DNA from: Phoronis australis
Taxonomy: Eukaryota; Phoronida; Phoronidae
Assembly: GCA_002633005.1 (NCBI GenBank)
Contig: NMRA01000425.1
Coordinates: forward strand, 12,230-76,229
DNA: 64,000 nt
Reading direction: 5' to 3'
Part shown: in pieces, positions 11,431 to 24,089 of the stretch
How the letters are laid out: each line of letters opens with the position of its first letter
How positions within the stretch are numbered: position 1 is the first letter of the stretch
Position numbers and translations under genes: made by a program
Notes under the pieces: generated by a model
The model's database searches: none
What the model saw: the letters and a program-made list of their open reading frames with translations, nothing else
Told to the model about the DNA's origin: nothing

Positions 11431-13818
11431 AAATTACGGCAATCTGTTGGTAAGAAATGGTAATCAATTGGCTACGACCAGTGGCTCATACAGGAAGCAT
11501 GGAACTGGAAGTGCCGTCAATCGACATCTGAAAAATTTGTTGAACTAGTCCGGAATTTGACTACTGAGCACTGCACGATGCTTTAGGGACTAAGTCGGTA
11601 TTCGTACCACATTTTTATACCAGGATCTAATACGTATGCTGTGTCCTGCATCCCAGTACTAATAGAACGTGTATGCATTTTCTCCAAACTGCTTCCTAGG
11701 GGGAGCTTTTGGACATGGACGTGCGTCCAAGGTTGTAACAACAATGAAAAGGTAGACGAAGAAGTAACACAGCAAACTACATTATGTGCCTGCCACACAT
11801 ATCATTGCCATTTAGTTCGAGTAAAATTGAAATTTGAGAACACAAAAATTTAATGCATTTTCACTACGATTTATGAAGATTTCATACTAGTCATCACTGG
11901 AAGGGGTTCTTTCATCAATCTATTTTTATTCAAGATTTTGTGGGAATGCACGCAAGTTACATCTACGCAAATGTCTACTAGTGGAAAGTGGAATGTAGAT
12001 GCCAGGCAAATAGTTTAAATTCACGACCGTAACCAGCTCATAGGCTGGAGCCAGACGCTGGACCGAAATAATCCACGAATCACAACGGTATAAATCTTTC
12101 ATAATTTTGGAACAGACAAAACAGAACAAGTATTATTTACCAGAAATAAAAAAATCCAGTTAGCATGACAGTAATTAGATATTATCGTTCCTGACAAACG
12201 CAAGTCGACCAATGAAATCAGTTACCGCAATTCGAAACTTGGCTTAATTTGACAGCCAGGGTAAAGAATTGCAGTTCGAGACAGATATTACTCGACACAG
12301 ATGGTTAGAAAATCAAATCGTGATTTAATAAAGGCTGAAATCAGAACTGTCCAAAGACTGAGTAGGCTCCGATTTGGCTTCAATCGCCGAAGACGCCGGT
12401 GCGAAACGGTTAAGTTCGTACGACCTCAGAATACGAAAATCTGCCGATATGGCGAGGTCATTACCATTACGATATCTTACTAGTAGGCCTATTACAGTGT
12501 ATTTGTCTGGTGTTTAGTCAGGAACAATGCACAGTCTACGTTAATGTCTCTATTGAGTACATTTAAAAAGTTGCAGTAATTAAGATCACTCGATGTCGAT
12601 TAAGAATTGAATAGTCGGACTCCTGATTAGTTATGATGGTGTTTTCGGTTTTGCAAGTTTTTAACATTTTGCTATGTTATGCACAATTTTATTAGTGTTA
12701 AATACAATAAAAGAACACTATAAATTCAATAGTTTTACTTTTACTGACAATACGATGCACCGTTTATCGTATTGTGATGTTAATTATAATACCCGGCCTT
12801 GATTCGATTGCAACATTCCTGAAGTAGTTTAGTAAATGTCGGTTGTTTGTGTGTCTGTTGACATGTATTTCTGGCCGTGTTCGATTTTAATTCAGTCATT
12901 GCATTTGATCAATGAAATGAAATGGAGAAACGAGACGAGAACCATTACTTACCGTCTCACAGAGCTATGGTTCCATTCACAAAAATTTATGTAAACTCTC
13001 AGTGACTTGTCGCGTTGGATTAGGGACCCCTGTTGCCACCTGGTGGTGTTCATATGTACTTCCAGTTCAAAGTAGGGACTTAAAGGACTTGCAGAGTGTG
13101 CACGTTATATTGTATTCTTGTGTTATGACACAGTATGAAGAGCAAACACAATGGCAGTAATGCTCGCGTAAGTTGGTTCAACCACAACGAGATATGTCAT
13201 CCTTCATGTACTAACCCCAATTTGGACCTGTCTGAAGGGCTAAATTCTTTATGTAGGAAAACCGCACTTTGGCAGACGGACCTTTGTCCGAGTTAAGCCA
13301 AAATGCAACTGATCCATGTCGAACTTACCACGAACTTTGTATTGAGGATACTGCAGGCGCAGCTTATCTTTCATAATGATATAGTCCTCTAATTCAGTTA
13401 GCAGTCATATTTGGGCTCCGTTTCATCCGGAATTAACAGTGAAATTGTTCCCTAGATGACGTTGGTGGGTATATGAAAACATTAAGAACAGACACTAGTC
13501 TAGATCCACCAGTGTGTCCAGTTTTGAATTGCACGTAGTAATTTGTTAAACTTACCGTAAATACAAATGGTTTGTTTTGTTTTGCAAACATTTTCATGTC
13601 CGGTCCACACGCCACCTGTGGCAACATCACGTGTCCACGCCGGTTCAAAATTTACATATTCAAATTGTTATGCGTGAAAATTGAATAAGTTCTATCCATT
13701 TAATTTCCTAATTCTCATAGATGCAATAACGTGTTGACTTCTGTATCGTGATCATAAAATAAAAGCTTGCTTTTGCACCGAAGATTACTGGACAGGGTTG
13801 TGTGAGAGATTGTATAAA

Positions 13819-13920
13819 AGACATGGCAGGAGTTTTCGTCAAATGCACATACAAATTCCACTGTCCGTGATGTCAACTTCTCTGCTTGCCCCAAATACTG
13901 TCATGTGAGACTAAAGGTGC
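13819..13920 (+). pseudogene. Broken copy of the ML-like exon
   Basis: This is the copy A counterpart of 20719-20811. A short indel after GVFVKC shifts the frame into a stop, while the bases for VNFSACPKYCHVRLK remain recognisable in another frame. Confidence 0.35.
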
Positions 13921-15379
13921 GTGTTTTATGTTTTGTTGCAATACTTTTGCTCGGAAAGGAAATTGGGGTAACTTTGGATTGTAGCCTACGGAATATGGCG
14001 GTTATGAAATTGATCAGTTTATTTTACGTCATGTGAAAAATCTGAGGGCCATGTGAAGTGTCAGTTATGTGACGTGTTTTAGGGCTCACATTTAAAATCT
14101 GCTCAAATTGTGGTTCTCTGCCACTAAAACAGAAGTGTATCTATTCAGCAGGTATTTTACGGTTTGTTCGTAAAGATTTTGAATTTCTGTTGTTGTCAAA
14201 GTATTATTGCTTTAGTTTTAAATTTCCAAAAAAGATCTGTCAACTGCTCGTCACTTCGTCGATTTTTCTCAAAAACACGGCAAAGCACGTCTCGCTATAT
14301 ATGGCATGGCATGACATAGACTTAGCACATTTCCCTTATATGGAAACTATGACCTTTGAAATTTCATGTACACAAAACAATGGTGATTTCAAACCGCAAC
14401 TAGTCCGACGTCTTTGAGCGCAAGCGCGCATACATGTACATATTGTTTTAGGCGGAGAATTTAAACATAGTTGAGATGAAAGAGTTTTTGTTTCCTCTGT
14501 GTTTTAAAAATAGCGGATCCAACGACTGTGTCTAGAAATTCTTGCGATATCTAAGTGAACAATTCTTACTTTAGCATCCACCATGATCTGTTTAAAAGTT
14601 GTTTTTTTTTAGTTTTTCGCGTTCCGTGCCTCTTTGAATCAAACCAGTTCTACGGAGTTGTCGGTAAACATATCTACATGTACATTAGAATAATGATCAG
14701 TTTCTCCAAGTAAAGCAGCTAAAAACACTGTGTTCCGTCGAAGATGCAAACTAAATGATTCGCAACACTAACCGCAATAAAATTGAGATCAACCTGTTCT
14801 ACTCAGATGAGAAATAATTTTTGTTTTGGAATTTTTTAGTTTGCAAGGAACTGACAATTCGTTACTCTTTGAGACGGATGCTCGGCGCATCAAGTGACAC
14901 TGTAACTAGCCATTTTGTAAAACCTAGTCTCGAGCAATAACGTTCAATTTAACAAAGGAAATTTAGATTCTCAGTTTCATAAGAGTATGTGGTCTATATA
15001 AAAAGTTGATTATAGTATTGTAAGGCGAGTCTGTTGTTGCTTTAAATTTTGGAAAACATCTTACTGTGTGTACAATCGCCTGTAATTGCTAAGTTTGGGT
15101 AACTCGACGGCTGTGAAAAAGGAGCCGCTCACACCGTGACTTGTAAAATTCCATTACTTAGTTAGGCAAAGATAAATCAGTAGTTTTAACAAAGCAATGT
15201 TGACGGGATGGGCGATGTCTGAAGCTGCTGGTCACGCAATTAGCGTCTGGTGGCATCACTAAAACACTCATTAAACTTGAAGGTATTGCAACCCTTTTAA
15301 AATATGAACTAAACAAGTGTTTACTTACGTAGTGTTTCATATACACTAATAAAGTTCCTTGGCTCATTGTCCAGAGGGA

Positions 15380-15570
15380 CATTTGCATAGGCGGATGTAG
15401 GGGGGGGCAGGGGGCCGGCCCCTCCCCCCCCCCTTGGCTGCCGCAAAAAAAAAATAAAACAGCAAGGGAAATGTTGATTTGATTAATTAACCCCGGTAAT
15501 TAAAATTATAAGGATGAAACACGATTTAAATGTGTGCAGTTTTAGTGTTTGAGGGGGGGGGTTTCAGATC
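15380..15570. repeat. G/C-homopolymer low-complexity patch
   Basis: Runs of 7-10 G or C alternate (around 15400-15432 and 15552-15560), with an A run between. They sit in the part of copy A that is absent from copy B. Confidence 0.8.
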
Positions 15571-16064
15571 CAATTTCAAGTGTCAAATTCGGAACACGGC
15601 CCATTCGTAACGGAATTATGACTAAGTACATGTATAGGATCTCCCGCGATATCCCAGGCGACCGGCAGTGGCGCTGCGCACTACGACTCCGTTTCCGTCG
15701 TCTGCTCCACTGTGCAATGAAGAAAATTTACTTCATTTTTTAAAGAAAATGAAACAGAAGCTGCTGGTAAGATGTGAATTTTAATCGAAGCCTTAGTGAA
15801 TCACTCAGAAACTCATAATTCTCTCTTTCTCAAACCTTAAAACTTAAGACGATTTCCAAAGCAATCCCGTCATTATTGCCAACACGAAAAACGGATTTGG
15901 TCTTTTTGGGCATTTGAAGACTATTTTAAATACAACAAATTTGTTAAGAACCGATTACACAAAATATAAACCATGTAATAAGCATTACAAAAAGAAGTAG
16001 GTTTCGCGCGCAAACGCTGTGGACCAAAAACAAGAAGGTCTCTTATCATGAATTTAGTAGGTAA

Positions 16065-16131
16065 GTTGTGGTGGTGTAGGGGTAAAGCACGCGCGCTCTG
16101 TCCGCCGGGTCGTGAGTGCGAGTCTCTGATA
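16065..16131 (+). repeat. tRNA-like SINE head, copy A
   Basis: The order GTGGTGTAGGGGTAAAGCAC then GGGTCGTGAGTGCGAGTCTC resembles pol III A and B boxes at tRNA spacing. A second copy is at 21573-21638. The sequence is followed by T-rich text rather than a mature tRNA 3' end, so a tRNA-derived SINE or tRNA relic is more likely than a working tRNA gene. Confidence 0.4.
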
Positions 16132-17330
16132 TTTTTAGTTTTTCCTGTTTGACACGACCCGTTCTCCGCGTATTTTTATCTTTTTGCCTTTTTTTCTTGG
16201 ATAATACTTCAGGAATGAAGGAAAATGCTTGATTTTTAGAGGAAAAAACAGAAAAATTTCCTGGGCGGGAGGGGAGCCCCCCTCCCGACCTCCTCCCATT
16301 CGGTGCTATGCGCATCTACAATCGTGGTTTGCGCAAATGCTTACAGCCGGACAAAATGTTGCCCCCCCCCTTGTGATATCCTAGATCCGCCACTGAAATA
16401 TCCCATATCCTGGTGTTGNTTACTACGCAAGCCAACACCTGCGTGTGATTACCAAATGCCACCTGACTAGAACGACGTCTTTCGTGGAAATGCAATTAGA
16501 GTTGAAAATGTATAAACTGCATGCTTATGAAATGGACAATATTACAAAGACTACGGATAGCCATAAAATGAGTAAAGTTTAAAACACCATAATTTGTTAA
16601 ATTGATAAGAATCAACCAAGAAAAAGTTATCATTAGTTTAATTAATTCAAATTGTTATGGACTTTCAACATGGCGGCTTGTCCTGAGACGTGTTTGTGAA
16701 CACTGCTGTCATTTTATCCTCGAAGCCTGTATTGAAAAACCAAACATTGAAAATACCCCAGCTGTATCGAGCAAAAGTGCACCTGCAACAACCAACGCAA
16801 GCAATAGAAGGCGCCGTACATAGAGGAGTCAGTCTAGTGAGAAGTTTAAAGTTGCCATTATTAGATATATGCGCTAGGAAGATGTTTAAAGATTTTCTGG
16901 ATGAATTAAAAGGTTCGTGAAATCTTCAATACCCTCAAGCTCAAGTTTCACAAAGATTCAACGTGTCTAGCAAAAACTAGTCCCTCAGAAACAAGCAGAT
17001 GAATCACTGGAGAAAGAGCTTGACCACTTGGTTCAGTACCATCGGCGAAATTCTTTGGTGGTAAGCAGTATCCCTGAAACAGGTGACATTATTTTAGCAC
17101 GTGCTAGTACGAAGGGATCCAATGTTACCCAAGCAATCAAGGTACTAACAAGGAGTGGACATCATAGCAAAATTTACGAATTATTAGCCTATGCTCATGC
17201 CAACTTTATATTATTCTGCCATAGAACGCGAAAAACAAGACTAAGTTGCATTCTCATGATGCCAAAGCACTTTCGTATGGAGGCCCATTAGTGCCAGGAA
17301 AGGTAAAACTGGAATCTGCTAATGTATAAT

Positions 17331-17452
17331 ACCGATTGTCAATCTTTTAATACAGATTGGCAATCTGTCGTACGGATTGGCAATCTGTTAATACGGATTG
17401 TTGATCCGTTAATACGGATTGTCAATCTGTTGTTTTGAATTGTCAATCTGGA
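17331..17452 (+). repeat. Minisatellite, ~21-bp unit (copy B)
   Basis: Same unit as at 11268-11430 but shorter, lacking about two of the GGATTGCCAATATGTTAATAC-type units. Confidence 0.8.
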
Positions 17453-20400
17453 AATTACGGCAATCTGTTGGTAAGAAATGGTAATCAATTGGCTACGACC
17501 AGTGGCTCATACAGGAAGCACGGTACTGAAAGTGCCGTCAATCGACATCTGAGAAATTTGTTGAACTAGTCCGGAATTTGACTACTGAGCACTGCACGAG
17601 GCTTTAAGGGACTAAGTCGGTATTCGTACCGCATTTTTATACCAGGATCTATACGTATGCTGTGTCCTGCCTCCCAGTACTAATAGAACGTGTATGCATT
17701 TTCTCCAAACTGCTTCCTAGGGGGAGCTTTTGGACATGGACGTGCGTCCAAGATTGTAACAACAATGAAAAGGTAGACGAAGAAGTAACACAGCAAACTA
17801 CATTATGTGCCTGCCACACATATCATTGCCATTTAGTTCGAGTAAAATTGAAATTTGAGAACACAAAAATTTAATGCATTTTCACTACGATTTATGAAGA
17901 TTTCATTCTAGTCATCACTGGAAGGGGTTCTTCATAATCATTTCCAAGTTAGATGCACCATAATTTTCACTCTAAACGCCTGATCTAATTTTTTTCTCTT
18001 TCGGATATAATTGTGAGGATTTTTACACACTTGTAGGGAAAAGAAAAACGAAAGACAAAATATTGCCTATGCGTCATAACTTGACACACGTGCTCTTTTA
18101 AAGGGGGTGAAAGCCACCATACATTTCTCCGTCCCCGGATCTGACCTTAAATTTTAGTATTCTTAACAACGGAGTGTCACAGAAGACCATCGTGTGTGCT
18201 TGGAGTATTTGCACTGCCCTAAAAAATGATGGAGGCGTCCTCTTGTAAAAACATCATTACTTGCAAAGCATTCTAATACAAAACTAAAAAGGGCGTTACT
18301 TGCATGGGATACCAACAAATGATACTTGTATGCATGCAGCAATGTGCACGCCGATTGGGAAATAATGAAATGAGAAAAAACTCACAATTAATTGAGATTG
18401 AAAAAGATCATCAAAAACTACTTGAAATTGAAAGTGTTTCTTTTTCCTAAATTCAATCGGTGCTATTGAATTTTAATTCAAAGTGACGGAGGATCCTCCC
18501 TTTGGATTTGAGCTTTTAAGAGGGTGTCTAACTCTTTTCGAAGGTAGGTGTATGATCTTGAAATTAAGCTAACATCATCCCTAAAACATTTGAAGTCCAA
18601 CATTATCGATTGAACAGTATTCGTGAAAGCTGACACCTGAATAAGATTGTGCGTCTAGACTGGGTTGCATCAAACTTCAAAACGCCGGATAATTTTTTAC
18701 ATGACTTCAGATAAATTGTTTAACAATGACAACATGACACGTGATGGCGTGATGCCATTGGCTACTTCTTATATACAACGGGTCCAGAATGTGGTACATA
18801 GCCAGATTGATCGGTGCTGAAACAGAGGAAGTGAGAGGTCTATGTCACTCTGGGTGATTATGGGGAATGATTGACAGCTAGCATCAGCAGTCAAAAATGG
18901 ACTGAACCACCGGATGAGGGCTGCAGTTTTCTGTGGTCATTTTTTGTTCTAAGAAAGATTTATTTTTTTCTGATTGAATTTTGGCAAACTCTGTGTTGGA
19001 CACTAAATTACTTGAATATATTCGCCTAAATGAACTAAAAGGTTTGTTAGATTTTTATTGACAATTACATTTAGGAGATGGACGATGAATACACTTTTAA
19101 ATACGGAATCTGTGCTATAGATGATGCTGATGGACTCTGTAGTTGACATTTTGCGTCTTTGTAGACTACTGTTATTTGCTTATCTGCATCCGTGGGCAAA
19201 AGACATTTCATTAGGAGCAACTGGTGAAATGTGTGATAGTGTGCAAAACTGCTGCTTTTGAAGAGTCTGAGGACAAGGTTGACGGAATGATGCGTATTTA
19301 AGATACGTGAGCAAAGACATAAGTTGTCCTATTTTTCCATGAGGTGGTGATGTTGTAAGAATGTTGTCTTATTAACTACTGGTTAGACTTTGAAAATAAT
19401 TGACGATATCTTACTAGTAGACCTATTACAGTGTATTTGTTTGGTGTTTAGTCAGGAACAATGCACAGTCTACGTTAATGTCTCTATTGAGTACATTTAA
19501 GAAGTTGCAGTAATTAAGATCACTCGATGTCGATTAAGAATTGAATAGTCAGACTCCTGATTAGTTATGATGGTGTTTTCGGTTTTGCAAGTTTTTAACG
19601 TTTTGCTATGTTATGCACAATTTTATTATTGTTAAATACAATAAAAGAACACTATAAATTCAATAGTTTTACTTTTACTGACAATACGATGCACCGTTTA
19701 TCGTATTGTGATGTTAATTATAATACCCGGCCTTGATTCGATTGCAACATTCCTGAAGTAGTTTAGTAAATGTCGATTATCTGTGTGTCTGTTGACGTGT
19801 ATTTCTGGCCGTGTTCGATTTTAATTCAGTCATTGCATTTGATCAATGAAATGAAATGGAGAAACGAGACGAGAACCATTACTTACCGTCTCACAGCGCT
19901 ATGGTTCCATTCACAAAAATTTATGTAAACTCTCAGTGACTTGTCGCGTTGGATTAGGGACCCCTGTTGCCACCTGGTGGTGTTCATATGTACTTCCAGT
20001 TCAAAGTAGGGACTTGCAGAGTGTGCACGTTATATTGTATTCTTGTGTTATGACACAGTATGAAGAGCAAACACAATGCAGTAATGCTCGCGTAAGTTGG
20101 TTCAACCAGAACGAGATATGTCATCCTTCATGTACTAACCCCAATTTGGACCTGTCTGAAGGGCTAAATTCTTTATGTAGAACAACCGCACTTTGGCAGA
20201 CGGACCTTTGTCTGAGTTAAGCCAAAATGCATCTGATGCATGTTGAACTTACCACGAACTTTGTATTGAGGATACTGCAGGCGCAGCTTATCTTTCATAA
20301 TGATATAGCCCTCTAATTCAGTTAGAAGTCATATTTGGGCTCCGTTTCATACGGAATTAACAGTGAAATTGTTCACTAGATGACGTTGGTGGTTATATGA

Positions 20401-20718
20401 AAACATTAAGAACAGACACTAGTCTAGATCCATCAGTGTGTTCAGTTTTGTACTGCACGTCTTGTTTTGTTTTGCAAACATTTTCATGTCTGGTCCACAC
20501 GCCACCTGTGGCAACATCACGTGTCCACGCCGGTTCAAAATTTACATATTCAAATTGTTATGCGTGAAAATTGAATTAGTTCTATGCATTTAATTTCCTA
20601 ATTCTCATAGATGCAATAACGTGTTGACTTCTGTATCGTGAACATAAAATAAAATAAAAGCTTGCTTTTGCACCAAAGATTACTGGACAGGGTTGTGTGA
20701 GAGATTGTATAATGAGAC

Positions 20719-20811
20719 ATGGCAGGAGTTTTCGCCAAATGCGGAAACAATTCCACTGTCCGGGATGTCAATTTCTCTGCTTGCCCCAAATACTGTCATA
20801 TGAGACTAAAG
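20719..20811 (+). other. Candidate exon of an ML-domain (NPC2-like) protein
   Basis: A 31-codon open stretch reads MAGVFAKCGNNSTVRDV then NFSACPKYCHMRLK and ends at AAAG|GTGTGT, a usable donor. The pattern (aromatic-A-K-C-G, V..V.F..CP..C.L.K) resembles the first cysteine loop of MD-2-related lipid-recognition proteins such as NPC2, although the second cysteine spacing is one residue short. No signal peptide or later exon was found. It may be a gene fragment; the copy A version is broken. Confidence 0.25.
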
Positions 20812-21572
20812 GTGTGTGTTATATGTTTTGTTGCAAAACTTTTGCTCAGAAAGGAAATTGGGATAACTTTGGATTGTAGCCTACGGAACATGGCGGTTAT
20901 GAAATTGGTCAGTTTATTTAAAATCATGTGAAAAATCTGAGGGCCATGTGAAGTGTTAGTTATGTGACGTGTTTTAGGGCTCATATTTAAAATCTGCTCA
21001 AATTGTTCAATTCAGTTATTTAGTCAGTTAAACGGTTCTCCCAACCTTATTGTCCTCTTTTTAGTTTAACTTGCAATCATGTGTGTTTCACGCAAGAAAC
21101 AAACTAAGTTGTGTTATTCAAAGTGGTTCTCTCCCGCGATATCCCAGGCGACCGGCAGTGGCGCTGCGCACTACGACTCCGTTTCCGTCGTCTGCTCCAC
21201 TGTGCAATGAAGAAATTTTACTTCATTTTTTAAAGAAGATGGAACCTGAGTGACGATGAAAAAACAGAAGCTGCTGGAAAGATGTGAATTTTAATCGAAG
21301 CTTTAGTGAATCACTTAGAAACTCATAATTCTCTCTTTCTCAAACCTTAACTTAAGACGATTTCCAAACCAATCCCGTCATTATTGCCAACACGAAAAAC
21401 GGATTTGGTCTTTTTGGGCATTTGAAGACTATTTTAAATACAAAAAATTTGTTAAGAACCGATTACACAAAATATAAAACATGTAATAAGCATTACAAAA
21501 AGAAGTAGGTTTCGCGCGCAAACGCTTTGAACCAAAAACAAGTAAGTCTCTTATTAAGAGCTTATTAGGTAA

Positions 21573-21638
21573 GTCGTGGTGGTGTAGAGGTAAAGCACGC
21601 TCGCTCTGTCCGTCGGGTCGTGAGTACGAGTCTCTGAT
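21573..21638 (+). repeat. tRNA-like SINE head, copy B
   Basis: Counterpart of 16065-16131, with GTGGTGTAGAGGTAAAGCAC and TCGTGAGTACGAGTCTC. Substitutions fall outside the A- and B-box-like parts. Confidence 0.4.
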
Positions 21639-21839
21639 ATTTTGAGTTTTTCCTGTTTGACACGTTCTCCATGTTTTTTTTGCCTTTTCTTCTTGGGTAA
21701 TACTTCAGGGGGAGCAAGTTTTCGGTTATACAGAATTTGTTAAACGCACGACACTTTTCATTGTTACAGTCTTTATTCCGTTACGTTCGTACTTTCGGAA
21801 CAAAACTCTACTCTCAACTGAACATAGATACAGTAACTG

Positions 21840-22457
21840 ACCTAGCGACATAATTAAAAGATACACGATATTTCGAAACATACTTGTTTCATTCTCAAGT
21901 GAAGATAAAATGACACAGTAATGCCATCACAGAGCATAAGCTGATGACACACACAGTGAGACACGGCGGGTGTGAAATGAATGGGGGTAACAGGAAAGCC
22001 ACGCAAACAAGTGTAGCGTGCGGCGCGACCCTGTTTGCTGCTCATTCAAAACAGGCTTCTCGAAAGCAATTAAAAGGGACTCTAATACTTTCAAACGCAG
22101 CACATCTTGCTCCACGTAGCGAATTGACGTGTTTTCCACAATTTCTCGACGGGTGATTTTACGTTCGTGACATTGCAGAAGATGATCTTGGATGGCGCCA
22201 TTTTGAAGATGCATGGATAAATGACGGGAAACACTGCAAACCGTTTGACCAATGTAACATTGTTTGACGTTTGAACGAAGACATTCGTTCATAGGGCATA
22301 CAAACTCATAAACAACACTACACTGTGCAACGTGGCGGACTTTCGCTTTAGAAATGTTATTTGTCATGACCAAGTTGAAGGACTTCCTATTCCGATAATA
22401 AATAATAACATCGAGGTAATCATCAGGCTTACAAACTTTAACCAGTACTTCTATCAA
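21840..22457 (-). pseudogene. Penelope-like retroelement 3' fragment with GIY-YIG domain
   Basis: The minus-strand frame 22457-21927 contains VVYEFVCP, NVKQCYIGQTVCSVSRHLSMH, ERKITRREIVENTSIR and LLIAFEKPVLNEQQTG. This is the GIY-YIG endonuclease layout found at the C-terminus of Penelope-like elements. The reverse transcriptase part is missing, so the copy is 5'-truncated. After the frame comes a TTGAGAA-hairpin-CGAAA structure (21900-21871) like that of the second element at 32018. The copy abuts a LINE relic at 22486. Confidence 0.75.
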
Positions 22458-22485
22458 TACCTTCCAATTATCAAAACTCTCCCTT

Positions 22486-24080
22486 CTAAAGAACTGGCAG
22501 TTTTAAAATTGTGATTAAGCTCAAAAAGTTAACACCTTGATTTCGACCAATAACAAATCGTGTAATTTCCAGACTGTTAAACGCTTTACTTAAGTTCACA
22601 AAGGCACAGTGCATTTTCCCACCTCTTTTTGATAAACTTATGCGGACCAAAGCACGATGTAGAACAAAAATGCTATCCACGGGTCAAATAACCCACCCTA
22701 AATCCGGCTTGTTCCTCAGGGATACATTACATTGTATCCGACCACTCAGTTAGCCTTTTGCTTAATATTAATGTAAACAGCTTGCTCATGCTATCTATTA
22801 AAGAAATTATCCTGTAATTTTTTGAGTTATTTTTGTCTCCTTTCTTGTATATAGAAACAGTTATACTCTTTCTCCAGATCTCCAGGAATATGCCTGCCGC
22901 CAATGCATTGTTGAACAGGTTGCATAGTATTTCAAGGATGTCAACTGTCAATTATTTGATAACTTCTTTTGGAATACCATCTTCTCCAGGTGTTTTATTG
23001 CTTTTAAAGGAGCATGCCACCCAAAAAACAACCTAATTTGTATCAATTTAGATCGAGTAGTTCTACTCCATAACGGCACGTACGGTTGCGTTACCTGACA
23101 CCTGACGGCAGACTGAGGTGTTGAAATTGTCCAATGACGTATTTGGTTTCACACGCAGTCTGTTAAACAGTTCACAACACGGGTTACTGGTGTCAGCTTA
23201 TCGCTTGAATTTTGTCGGACTTTTTGTTTCCCAGAGGCGGACCTTTTTGCCCACTTCGCCACTTTGCCCTCGTTCGAGCCCCCGAGCCCCCATCGGTGCG
23301 CACATGGTCAGGGCAGAAGTTGTACATTGACAATCATTATCTGAATAATGTAAATATAAATAAAGATTCCCCTAACATCTGGTCGTGGGGTGGAAATCGA
23401 GTTGTTTCACAACAGTTTCTGCCATCAAACACTAAATTAGCATAAGCTCACACGGCCTCGGTGTCCCGTCAATTAGTTTTATTGCACCTAAACCCGGTAA
23501 CGCAGTGATTTATTCATTGCTGACTTCTCAAATCATTTGCACTCAGGAACACTCCAAAGGCATTACAAATTGCATCTAATGAGACAGACATTATTTCAGT
23601 TTTATATAAGTATTGGTTAGGGTGAGAATAATTCATTTTGAAACAGAACGCTCAGTAATAAACGTCAACATGGCAACTCGCAGTCCCCCGCGACTTAGAC
23701 GAGAGCTCATCAGTCCCGACGAAGACTTCGCAGGNTCTTAGACGGAAGCCATCTTTATTCCAACTCCCTCCACTAGCGCCACCTAACAGTTACATAACTA
23801 ACTACTCAACAGATATAGACCGATTAATAAGGCAAAAAAGACTAATGAAATCGGGTGGCATTCTCCTTTAAGTTTATTTATTGCCTGATTGATTTCGGAC
23901 ATGTCGAATTCCTTATAAAGTTGTATCAGGATTTCATCGCCAGGTGTGTTGGCACAGTCATTGCAGCTTTCGTCATGCTCTCGCATTTCGTACAACAAAT
24001 TATTAAGGAGGTCCCTGTTTTCAATGTTCAAAAGATTTTCAAAATAGTTATACCATTCATTCCACCTTGTTTTCCAAGTG
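22486..24080 (-). pseudogene. Non-LTR retrotransposon (CR1/L2-like) RT relic, split by a TTAA element
   Basis: Minus-strand pieces in order: 24080-23872 (NEWYNYFENLL, FDMSEINQAINKLK), 23003-22727 (SNKTPGEDGIPKEVI, LEIWRKSITVSIYKKGDK, NYRIISLIDSMSKLF) and 22680-22486 (DSIFVLHRALVRISLSKRGG, CAFVNLSKAFNSL). These match the N-terminal reverse transcriptase region of CR1/L2-type LINEs. Stops and frameshifts are present, and the catalytic AFD motif reads AFN. Removing the 860-bp insert at 23008-23867 plus one TTAA restores a continuous frame across INKLK/SNKTPG. Confidence 0.8.
23004..23871. mobile_element. TTAA-flanked terminal-inverted-repeat element (T2/Kolobok-like MITE)
   Basis: The element 23008-23867 (860 bp) is bounded by TTAA at 23004-23007 and 23868-23871. 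Its ends are AGGAGCATGCCACCC and the reverse complement of AGGAGAATGCCACCC (14 of 15 match). Together with the target this reads TTAAAGGAG, fitting the TTAAAGGRR signature described for the T2 (Kolobok superfamily) MITEs of Xenopus. The insertion lies inside a LINE coding frame, which proves its borders. No transposase was found. It contains one N at 23735. Confidence 0.85.
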
Positions 24081-24089
24081 CGCCATCTG

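Larger units (their letters stand above)
10353..16213. repeat. Large direct repeat, copy A
   Basis: Three segments match copy B in the same order: 10353-11913 with 16420-17932, 12469-14112 with 19403-21006, and 15640-16213 with 21130-21709. Identity is high throughout, with scattered substitutions and small indels. Copy-specific DNA separates the segments: 11914-12468 and 14113-15639 here. No intact gene is seen. The second private stretch (about 14940-15350) resembles 29880-30230 downstream of gene 3. Confidence 0.9.
16420..21709. repeat. Large direct repeat, copy B
   Basis: This begins one base after the ambiguous base at 16419 and repeats copy A in order. Private DNA lies at 17933-19402 (no gene seen) and 21007-21129. 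The start next to an N suggests that two assembly paths, possibly two haplotypes, were joined here. A true tandem duplication is the alternative. Confidence 0.9.

Noticed and set aside
16065-16131. Functional tRNA gene
   Set aside because: Only A- and B-box-like parts are visible; acceptor-stem pairing could not be built, and the sequence sits in a repeat.
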